From positions 1 to 64,000 of the forward strand of contig NZ_JAXCHT010000024.1 of the NCBI RefSeq assembly GCF_035984655.1: a DNA stretch of 64,000 bases, in the 5' to 3' direction. Below are positions 1-7,114 of the stretch, one piece after another. Position numbers and translations under genes: made by a program. The notes under the pieces were generated by a model. That model saw nothing but the letters and a program-made list of their open reading frames with translations. It was not told where the DNA came from and made no database searches. This stretch comes from Actimicrobium sp035984655 (lineage in GTDB: Bacteria; Pseudomonadota; Gammaproteobacteria; Burkholderiales; Burkholderiaceae_D). Position 1 is the first letter of the stretch; each line of letters opens with the position of its first letter.

Positions 1-92
1 CACAGGAAAAATCGCAAACGTTCGACGTAACGCGAACAAAAATCCCGCGCTACGCCGTCAAACAAGCGGAATTCGATTTGTTCCGCGTTTCC

Positions 93-1706
93 CTAGCTTC
101 TGAACTTCGACGTAATCGGATAGCGCCAGTCGCGGCCGAAGGCACGGTGCGTTACCCGTATCCCGACCGGCGACTGGCGGCGCTTGTACTCGTTGATCTT
201 GATCAGGTGCGTAATGCGGGTGACATCCTCGACCCGGAATCCGGCCGCCAGAATTTCATCGACACTGCGATTTTCTTCCATGAACAACTGCATGATGGCG
301 TCGAGAATCTCGTACGGCGGCAGCGAATCCTGGTCGGTCTGGTCGGGGCGCAGTTCGGCCGACGGGGCGCGCGTCAGGATCCGTTGCGGGATCACTTCCG
401 AGATCCCATTGCGATATGCGCAGAGGCGATACACCAGCGTCTTGGCGATGTCCTTGAGGACTGCGAAACCGCCCGCCATGTCGCCATACAGCGTGCAGTA
501 GCCGACCGCCATCTCGCTCTTGTTACCGGTCGTTAGCACGATCGAACCGTGCTTGTTCGACAGCGCCATCAGGATGGTGCCGCGGATGCGCGCCTGGATG
601 TTTTCTTCCGTGGTGTCCTCGGGCAGACCCTTGAACTCATCGGCCAGCGTGTGGCGAAATGCGGCGAAGCAGTCGGCGATCGGAATCTCGTCGTAACGCA
701 CCCCGGTGCGCTGCGCCATGTCGCGCGAATCGATCCAGGAAATCTCGGCGGTGTACGGCGATGGCATCATCACGGTGCGGACCTTGTCGGCGCCCAGCGC
801 GTCGACCGCAACCGCCAGCGTCAGGGCAGAATCGACGCCGCCCGACAGCCCGATCAGCGCGCCCGGAAAACCATTCTTGCCGATGTAATCGCGCACGCCC
901 AGCACCATCGCCTGATACACCTGCGCCTCGACCGACAGTTCGGCCGGCAGCGTAGCGGGGATCGGCGTGGCGCCGTCGAATTCAATGACCTGCAGGTCTT
1001 CTTCAAAGTGCTTGAGCTGGGCGGCGATGACACCGGCGGCGTCCATCACGAACGAATTGCCATCGAAGATCAACTCGTCCTGGCCGCCAACCAGATTGGC
1101 ATACACCAGCGCCAGGCCCTGCGCGCTGACGTGCGCACGCATGACGTCGAAGCGCAGGTGCTGCTTGTTCATGTGGTACGGCGAGCCGTTCGGCACCAGC
1201 AACACCTGCGCCCCGGCGGCCCTGGCGCGCGCGGGGGGCTGGTTGAACCAGGTGTCTTCGCAGATATTGATGCCGAAACGCACGCCCTTGACCTCGAACA
1301 CGCAGGCCTCGCTGCCTTCGGCAAAATAGCGCTTCTCGTCGAATACCGTGTCATTGGGCAATGCCGATTTGCGGTAGCTGGCAATCACCTTGCCATCGGC
1401 CAGCACCAGCGCGGCGTTGAAGCGCCGTCCGTTCTCCTGCAACGGCACGCCGACCACCACATGCAGTCCGGCAAACGCGGCCAGCTCGTCGGCCAGGTGC
1501 GAAACCGCCAACGCCGATTGTGCGTAGAATGATTCTCGCAACAACAAGTCTTCCGGTGGATAACCGACCAGTGACAATTCCGGCGTCAGCACGATATCGG
1601 TGCCCTGTGCCGCGGCACGCTGCGCGAACGCGACGATGCGCGCACTGTTGCCGGCCAGGTCGCCGACGGTCGGGTTGATTTGCGCGATGGCGACTTTCAC
1701 TGTCAT
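93..1706 (-). CDS. nadE: Glutamine-dependent NAD+ synthetase
   Basis: Catalyses the last step of NAD synthesis, converting deamido-NAD to NAD with ATP, using ammonia released from glutamine. The 537-residue protein has an N-terminal nitrilase-type glutaminase domain (about residues 1-250). Its Glu is in TPELSLVGYPPEDLL (E43), its Lys in SYRKSALPND and its Cys in GINICEDTWF. The C-terminal synthetase domain carries the ATP-binding loop GLSGGVDSA and the motif TTGNKSEMAVGY. The open frame extends upstream to 1751, but the start MTVKVAIAQINPTVGD at 1706 matches where this family begins. The next gene is divergent, with a 91-bp shared intergenic region. Two-domain length and complete catalytic residues make the call secure. 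Confidence 0.97.
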   Translation of the reverse strand: MTVKVAIAQINPTVGDLAGNSARIVAFAQRAAAQGTDIVLTPELSLVGYPPEDLLLRESFYAQSALAVSHLADELAAFAGLHVVVGVPLQENGRRFNAALVLADGKVIASYRKSALPNDTVFDEKRYFAEGSEACVFEVKGVRFGINICEDTWFNQPPARARAAGAQVLLVPNGSPYHMNKQHLRFDVMRAHVSAQGLALVYANLVGGQDELIFDGNSFVMDAAGVIAAQLKHFEEDLQVIEFDGATPIPATLPAELSVEAQVYQAMVLGVRDYIGKNGFPGALIGLSGGVDSALTLAVAVDALGADKVRTVMMPSPYTAEISWIDSRDMAQRTGVRYDEIPIADCFAAFRHTLADEFKGLPEDTTEENIQARIRGTILMALSNKHGSIVLTTGNKSEMAVGYCTLYGDMAGGFAVLKDIAKTLVYRLCAYRNGISEVIPQRILTRAPSAELRPDQTDQDSLPPYEILDAIMQLFMEENRSVDEILAAGFRVEDVTRITHLIKINEYKRRQSPVGIRVTHRAFGRDWRYPITSKFRS

Positions 1707-1738
1707 GGCAAATACTCTTTGATCTGTTACCGGGTGAA

Positions 1739-1783
1739 TCAACTGACGCAACCAGCTGCGCGCCGGACATCACGATCAGTTGA
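1739..1783. promoter_or_regulatory. Inverted repeat between nadE and the divergent acyltransferase gene
   Basis: The octamer TCAACTGA (1739-1746) recurs as its reverse complement TCAGTTGA (1776-1783), 29 bases apart, within the 91-bp divergent intergenic region. Such spaced arms can be an operator pair, but no regulator is encoded nearby and chance is possible. Confidence 0.25.
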
Positions 1784-1797
1784 CAAAATGTAAATTA

Positions 1798-2976
1798 ATG
1801 AAAATTTATTGTGAAACTATCTTGAATTATCGCACGCAAATCATCTCTTCTTTGACTGAGGTCGGGCAAGCCGCATGGGATGGCCTGCTGGCCTTGCAAT
1901 CCGATGCCAATCCGTTCCTGTCCTATGCCTTTCTGCATGCCCTGCACGAGACAGGCTGTGCCTCGATCGAGTCAGGCTGGCAGCCCCAATTCCTGACGCT
2001 GTGGGACGGTGAGGAACTGGCGGCGGCCATGCCGTTGTACGCCAAGATGCACTCTTACGGCGAATATGTCTTCGACTGGGCCTGGGCCGATGCCTACCAG
2101 CGCCATGGGCTGGAGTATTACCCCAAGCTGCTGTCGTCGATTCCGTTCACGCCGGTCACCGGCACACGCCTGCTGGCACGCGATGACAGCGCGCGCGTCG
2201 CCTTGATCGAGACCCTCTGCGCGGTGCAGGTCAACAGCAAGGTATCGTCCACCCACGTGCTGTATCCACCCGAGCAACAGGCCAGCCAACTGAAGGAAGC
2301 CGGCTTCATGCTGCGCGCCGGTGTGCAGTTCCATTGGATCAATCCGGGTTACGCCAGTTTCGATGAATTCCTCGATACGCTGGAACGCAAGAAGCGCAAG
2401 AACATTCGCGCCGAACGACGCAAGGTGGCCGAACAAGGGATTGTCTTTCGCCAGGTCCAGGGCGCCGACGCCAGTGCAAACGACTGGCAGTTCTTCAATC
2501 GCTGCTACGCCCACACCTACGCCGCGCATCACTCGACGCCGTATTTGAACCTGGCTTTTTTCAAGCGCATCGGCGCAACCATGCCGCAGCACATACTGTT
2601 GATCATTGCCGAAAAGAATGGCGCGCCAATTGCGGCCTCGCTGGTCGTTCACGATAACAACACGTTGTATGGACGCTACTGGGGCGCGATCGAGGATGTG
2701 CCGTGCCTGCACTTTGAAACCGCCTACTACCAGCCACTCGAATTCTGCATCGCCCACCGGATCGGCTGCTTCGAGGGCGGCGCGCAGGGCGAACACAAGA
2801 TGGCGCGCGGCTTCCTGCCGCAAAAAACCTGGTCCGCGCACTGGCTGGCGCACCCGTCGTTTGCCGATGCGATCGAGCGGTTTCTGGAGCGCGAGAGCGG
2901 TGGCATCGCCTCGTATATCGACGAACTCAACGACCGCAATCCGTTTCGCACGGCAACCGGTACTGTGAACAATTGA
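1798..2976 (+). CDS. Predicted N-acyltransferase (FemAB/GNAT-like, COG3146-type)
   Basis: A protein of about 392 residues resembling the GNAT-fold family of predicted peptidoglycan-type N-acyltransferases. Typical segments are the Lys/Arg-rich LERKKRKNIRAERRKV in the middle and FEGGAQGEHKMARGF near the C-terminus, which fit this family's conserved core. The substrate is unknown. There is no signal peptide or membrane segment, so it should be cytoplasmic. A TTG in frame at 1780 would add six residues; the ATG at 1798 (MKIYCETILNY) is preferred. It is divergent from nadE and lies 68 bp upstream of a kinase gene on the same strand. Family assignment is fairly secure; function is inferred. Confidence 0.8.
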   Translation: MKIYCETILNYRTQIISSLTEVGQAAWDGLLALQSDANPFLSYAFLHALHETGCASIESGWQPQFLTLWDGEELAAAMPLYAKMHSYGEYVFDWAWADAYQRHGLEYYPKLLSSIPFTPVTGTRLLARDDSARVALIETLCAVQVNSKVSSTHVLYPPEQQASQLKEAGFMLRAGVQFHWINPGYASFDEFLDTLERKKRKNIRAERRKVAEQGIVFRQVQGADASANDWQFFNRCYAHTYAAHHSTPYLNLAFFKRIGATMPQHILLIIAEKNGAPIAASLVVHDNNTLYGRYWGAIEDVPCLHFETAYYQPLEFCIAHRIGCFEGGAQGEHKMARGFLPQKTWSAHWLAHPSFADAIERFLERESGGIASYIDELNDRNPFRTATGTVNN

Positions 2977-3044
2977 AAATTGGTGTTGACGCATACACCA
3001 TGGCGCTTGTAGCGTGAGGCCTGTTCTTCACACACCTGCGCACA

Positions 3045-4091
3045 ATGACCATCGGCCTTCGTCCAAATCCCACGGCTGCAGCTCCCATGCTGAGCCGGAT
3101 CGGCCGCTTTCACATCACCGGTGAACTCGGCCGTGGCACGGTCGGCGCCGTCTACATCGGCCATGATCCGGTCATCGACCGCGATGTCGCCATCAAGATT
3201 TTCAATCCGAAGCTCACGCCACAGGAACGCCGCGCGCACGAACAGCAGCTGATCAATGAAGCGCGCGCCGCCGGCCGCCTGTCGCATCCGCACATCGTCA
3301 CCATCTTCGAAGCCTCTAGCGAAGGACCGGAAACCTACATCGCCATGGAATTCCTGCGCGGTCGCGAACTGAGCAAGCTGCTCGACGAGGGCCACAAGTT
3401 CGAGCTCGACGACGTCGCCTCGATCATCTGGAAACTGTCCGATGCACTGCATTACGCGCACCAGCAGAACGTGGTGCATCGCGATATCAAACCGGCCAAC
3501 ATCTTTCTGGTGGCCGATCATCAGCCCAAGCTGGTGGATTTCGGGATTGCCCGCGCACCCAACCGGATCGCCGAAAATCTGGCCGGTGCCGAAGAGCCCT
3601 TCACGCTGTTTCGCAACAACCTGCTCGGCACCCCCAATTACATGTCGCCGGAACAGGCGACCGGCCGTGAAGTCGACTCCCGCACCGATATCTATTCGCT
3701 CGGTGCGGTGATGTTCGAGATGCTGACCGGACGCAAGCCGTTCGTCTCGCGCGACACCGACAAGCTGCTGCATCTGATCGCCTACAAGGCGCCCGACAAG
3801 CCGCACGAAGTCGATGCGTCGATTCCCATTGCCCTGTCAAAAATCGTCATGAAGGCGATGAGCAAGCAGCCCGAACGGCGCTACCAGAGCGCCGATGAAA
3901 TGACCAACGAGATCAAGCGCTATCTGATCGACGGCAAACGCGCGCGGCGGCGCCTGAAGATGTCGATGCCGGTCGATGAGGTCGAGGACGGCGCCGATCA
4001 GCCGATCTATGCACGCCCGTCCTTCCTGATCGGGTGCATCGCGCTGGCCGGTGCGGTGGCGATGGTGGCGTGGCAGGTCTGGCATTTCTGA
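3045..4091 (+). CDS. Serine/threonine protein kinase with C-terminal membrane anchor
   Basis: A 348-residue Hanks-type kinase. Visible motifs are the glycine loop GELGRGTVGAVY (about 26-37), the ATP-binding Lys in VAIKIF (K51), the catalytic loop VHRDIKPANIF (H145-R146-D147), the metal-binding DFG at 165-167, and the activation/P+1 segment GTPNYMSPEQ. All catalytic residues are present, so it should be active as an RD-type kinase. A single hydrophobic segment near the C-terminus (FLIGCIALAGAVAMVAW) would anchor it in the inner membrane with the kinase domain in the cytoplasm and almost no external domain. No PASTA or other sensor repeats follow. It converges on an HDOD-domain gene; targets are unknown. 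Confidence 0.93.
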   Translation: MTIGLRPNPTAAAPMLSRIGRFHITGELGRGTVGAVYIGHDPVIDRDVAIKIFNPKLTPQERRAHEQQLINEARAAGRLSHPHIVTIFEASSEGPETYIAMEFLRGRELSKLLDEGHKFELDDVASIIWKLSDALHYAHQQNVVHRDIKPANIFLVADHQPKLVDFGIARAPNRIAENLAGAEEPFTLFRNNLLGTPNYMSPEQATGREVDSRTDIYSLGAVMFEMLTGRKPFVSRDTDKLLHLIAYKAPDKPHEVDASIPIALSKIVMKAMSKQPERRYQSADEMTNEIKRYLIDGKRARRRLKMSMPVDEVEDGADQPIYARPSFLIGCIALAGAVAMVAWQVWHF

Positions 4092-4095
4092 GCCA

Positions 4096-4123
4096 CGCGC
4101 TGGCGGCGTTTCTTGCCAGCGCG
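4096..4123. terminator. Candidate hairpin between convergent genes
   Basis: A perfect 9-bp inverted repeat (CGCGCTGGC at 4096-4104 and GCCAGCGCG at 4115-4123, loop of 10 bases) sits in the 50-bp gap between the stop codons of the kinase and the HDOD gene. It lacks a clear T-run, so it may end transcription weakly or simply stabilise the 3' ends. Confidence 0.5.
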
Positions 4124-4141
4124 GCAGCATGCCGGTTTGGT

Positions 4142-5707
4142 TTATCGCGGCGTCAGTGCCGCAATCACCTGCCCCTTCAACATCTTGATCAGCGCGGTCT
4201 CATCGGCCGGCACGCCTTCCGGCGCAGTGTTAATCCGGTCGCCATAAAACAGCCCGAACGGTTTGCCCTGAATTACCAGCGGCAGCACGATGAAGCTGCG
4301 CGCATCCGGCAGCAGCGCCCGATGCCAGGCCGGGATCAACGCGGCGATATTGGCCGCACTGGCGTCGGAGATCAGCAGGTCGGCGTCGTTTTTCAGGGCC
4401 AGCGAAAACAGGTCGCGCTCGACGCCGGCGGCGAACACGAACTCGGCCTGGCGCGCGTCATTTTTTTCACCCAGGGCGATGCGGGCGCGAAACTGGCCGG
4501 TGCGGGCGTCGCGCACGCAGATCGTGGCAAAGCGAAAGCCCATGCTGCGATATAGCGTCTCCAGCGCCAGCAGCACCAGATCATTCATCTTGCAGCGACC
4601 CGAGGCCATCATCTCGGTCACATCCTGCACACCCGCGAGCAGCAGCTCGCGCGCATTCAGCGGTTTGCCGCTGGGGTAACAGGTTTCGGCCGACATGCTG
4701 AGCTCGGGCTCAGCCGCCATCAAAATATCCAGCGGCAAGGCATCGGCAGCAAGCGTTGTGTCAGCCGTTTCCTGCTGCGCATCCGGCTCAGGCTCCATCG
4801 GCATCAGCTTGCTGGTGGTGGTCAGCACACGCGCCTGTTCGGCAACCGTGCGCAACAGCGCCACCATGGCGTCGTGATCAAGCTGAAACGCCGTACCGAA
4901 ACGGGTCAGCAAGGCACGCGTGGCAAGGTCATCGGCCGGGTCCTTCATGTGCGGAATCAGCGCTGCGGCGGTGGTGCTGAAGGCGGCCACCTGCTGCATC
5001 CATTCCTGGCGGGTACGCGCCGGCTTGACCACGCCGGAGGGAATCGCCGCCAGCGCGTGGATGATGCTGTCGGGAATTTCCCATTCGCGCAGCACCGATT
5101 CGGCCAGCGATTCAAAGCTGCAGCCAATCACCCGCATCGCGGCGCGCTGCGGCGGCAGGCTTTCGGTTTCGATCAGGGCATCGATCTCCCGGTAGTACAG
5201 GTGACCATGCGCCGCCACCAGCAGCCGGCCCATGTTCTTGAACAGGGCAGCGACGGCGGCTTCTTCGGAATCCTTGAAATGACTGCGCCGCGCCAGTTCG
5301 CGTCCGACGATGCTGGCGCACAGCGCATGCGACAGCTCGGCGCGCACGTAATGCGCATGCTTGCCGGACATGCCATCGACCAGCAGCATCGCCAGTGCAC
5401 TGGTTTTGACGGCGTCGAACCCCAGCACGAAAATGGCACGGGAGATGGTAGTGACCGCCGTGCCGGAGCTGGTGCGGTAGGCCACGGTATTGGCCAGCCG
5501 CAGGATTTTTTGCGTCAGCCCGGCATCCGACAGCACGAAGTGCGCCAGATTGCGCACCGCTTCGTCACTCGACGACGCCAGCTGCACCACCTGCGCAATC
5601 GAGCTGCCCAACGCCGGCAGGCTCGAATCATTGGCGATCTTGTGCAGCAGCTCGTTGCGCACCTGGGCGGGTTCATCGTCGTGCGCGGAAGAAAATACAG
5701 CAGTCAT
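4142..5707 (-). CDS. HDOD domain signalling protein with C-terminal GAF-like region
   Basis: A 521-residue protein starting MTAVFSSAHDDEPAQ at 5707; the open frame continues upstream but without family similarity. Residues of about 20-220 form an HDOD domain, with LPALGSSIAQVVQLASS, DAGLTQKILRLANTV and the IFVLGFDAVKTSALAM segment typical of the family. The last third (about 350-520, ending MLKGQVIAALTPR) reads like a GAF-type sensory fold, including AIKFA-like FRFATICVRD and FIVLPLVIQGKPFGLFYGD. HDOD proteins act in signal transduction, often linked to motility or cyclic-di-GMP, without a known enzymatic activity. It faces the Ser/Thr kinase gene tail to tail and is divergent from eamA. Confidence 0.85.
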   Translation of the reverse strand: MTAVFSSAHDDEPAQVRNELLHKIANDSSLPALGSSIAQVVQLASSSDEAVRNLAHFVLSDAGLTQKILRLANTVAYRTSSGTAVTTISRAIFVLGFDAVKTSALAMLLVDGMSGKHAHYVRAELSHALCASIVGRELARRSHFKDSEEAAVAALFKNMGRLLVAAHGHLYYREIDALIETESLPPQRAAMRVIGCSFESLAESVLREWEIPDSIIHALAAIPSGVVKPARTRQEWMQQVAAFSTTAAALIPHMKDPADDLATRALLTRFGTAFQLDHDAMVALLRTVAEQARVLTTTSKLMPMEPEPDAQQETADTTLAADALPLDILMAAEPELSMSAETCYPSGKPLNARELLLAGVQDVTEMMASGRCKMNDLVLLALETLYRSMGFRFATICVRDARTGQFRARIALGEKNDARQAEFVFAAGVERDLFSLALKNDADLLISDASAANIAALIPAWHRALLPDARSFIVLPLVIQGKPFGLFYGDRINTAPEGVPADETALIKMLKGQVIAALTPR

Positions 5708-5911
5708 GGGCGCTCTTTGGTGAAACCTGGGTCGGAGGGATCGACGGCCGTATGGCGCCGTCGCCGAAGCGTTCGATGATGCCGCAAGCCTGCCGAATTG
5801 TCGATGTTGCGCTGCACTGCGCGCAGCCGCCCAGACATTTGCATCAAGCATCCCTACCTGATCGCCACGAACTCCGTACAATCGGGCCCTGACCATTTTC
5901 CCGCCGCTGCC

Positions 5912-6805
5912 ATGCAAGCCACCGATATTCTGATCGCCCTCGCCGTTGTCATGATCTGGGGCTTTAATTTCGTCGTCATCAAACTCGGCCTGCAAGGCTT
6001 GCCGCCGATCCTGTTCACGGCGCTGCGTTTTCTGTTCGCCGCCCTGCCGCTGGCGTTTTTCATCAAGCGTCCGTCCATTGCCTTTCGCTACCTGGCCGGC
6101 TATGGCCTGTTCCAGTTTGCGTTTCAATTCACGCTGCTGTTTTCAGGCATGCATCTCGGCTTTCCGCCCGGGCTGGCGTCGCTGGTGATCCAGTTGCAGG
6201 CGTTTTTCACGATCGGTCTGGCGGTGCTGCTGCTGGGCGAGCGTCCGGTCGTCACGCAACTGATCGGTGCCTTGATCGCACTCGGCGGCATGGTGCTGGT
6301 GGCCTCGCAGATCACTGCCAAGCCGACCCTGATCGGTTTTGCGATGGTCATCGCCGGCGGCGTGTGCTGGGCGGTGGCGAACATCTTCACCAAGAAGATG
6401 GGCAAGGTCAATCCGGTCGAACTGGTGGTCTGGGGTTCGCTGCTGGCGACCCCGCCGCTGCTGCTGGCATCGCTGGCGTTCGAGGGCTTCGATGCCTGGA
6501 CGACTGCCGCCGCCAACCTGAGCTGGCTGTCGGTCGGCGCCGTGTTCTTCCAGTCCTACCCGAACACCATCCTCGGCTTCGGCATCTGGTCGGTCCTGAT
6601 GCGCAAGTATCCCACCGCGACCATCGCGCCCTTCACGCTGCTGGTACCGGTGACCGGCATGTTGAGTGCAGCGATCGTACTCGGCGAACCACTGCAATGG
6701 TGGAAGATCCTGGCCGGCGTGATGGTGCTCGGCGGGCTGGCGGTGAATGTGTTCGGCGGCCGCATCCTGCTGGCGCTGCGCACCCGCAGCGCACGCGCGA
6801 GCTGA
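5912..6805 (+). CDS. eamA: EamA-type drug/metabolite transporter (O-acetylserine/cysteine exporter-like)
   Basis: A 297-residue inner-membrane protein with about ten hydrophobic helices in two EamA repeats. The start MQATDILIALAVVMIWG at 5912 was chosen because the hydrophobic core begins at once; upstream codons to 5798 look non-coding. WGFNFVVIKLGL, ASLVIQLQAFFTI and the C-terminal GGLAVNVFGGR match the E. coli EamA pattern closely in order and spacing, and the length agrees (299 residues there). E. coli EamA exports O-acetylserine and cysteine; the substrate here is inferred from that similarity. The 204-bp divergent region upstream is shared with the HDOD gene. Confidence 0.85.
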   Translation: MQATDILIALAVVMIWGFNFVVIKLGLQGLPPILFTALRFLFAALPLAFFIKRPSIAFRYLAGYGLFQFAFQFTLLFSGMHLGFPPGLASLVIQLQAFFTIGLAVLLLGERPVVTQLIGALIALGGMVLVASQITAKPTLIGFAMVIAGGVCWAVANIFTKKMGKVNPVELVVWGSLLATPPLLLASLAFEGFDAWTTAAANLSWLSVGAVFFQSYPNTILGFGIWSVLMRKYPTATIAPFTLLVPVTGMLSAAIVLGEPLQWWKILAGVMVLGGLAVNVFGGRILLALRTRSARAS

Positions 6806-7114
6806 GTCGGGCGAAAAAAACAGGCTGACGCAGGAACCGGATCGCACCACGCAACATTCAAGGGAGGTCGGCACGTGCCGATCCCAATTGAAACGGAGCG
6901 CCAGTGGGCCAGTGCATTCAACGGCAAGGCATGCCTTTGCCGCCGCAACGTCGTCCTCGACCAGTCCTTGTTGCACCCCCTCCTCTGCTGCCCCCGAAAC
7001 AATTGATCGGGCGCCGCGCGCCGAGACTCGTCACGCCCGGCTGAACGGGCGCGACACGCTGCGGTGCGGCAAGCCAGTCATTTCACCTCCTATAGATCAC
7101 GCGAGATAGTCATC
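6806..7114. other. 309-bp intergenic region upstream of the effector-like gene
   Basis: No convincing open frame, RNA gene or terminator was seen between eamA and the effector-like gene. It should hold the promoter of the latter. There is no PIP box and no correctly spaced hrp box; a GGAACC at 6833 is followed by CCAC after only 8 bases. Confidence 0.4.

Noticed and set aside
6833..6850. GGAACC...CCAC resembling an hrp box upstream of the effector-like gene
   Set aside because: Spacing is 8 bases rather than the 15-16 needed.
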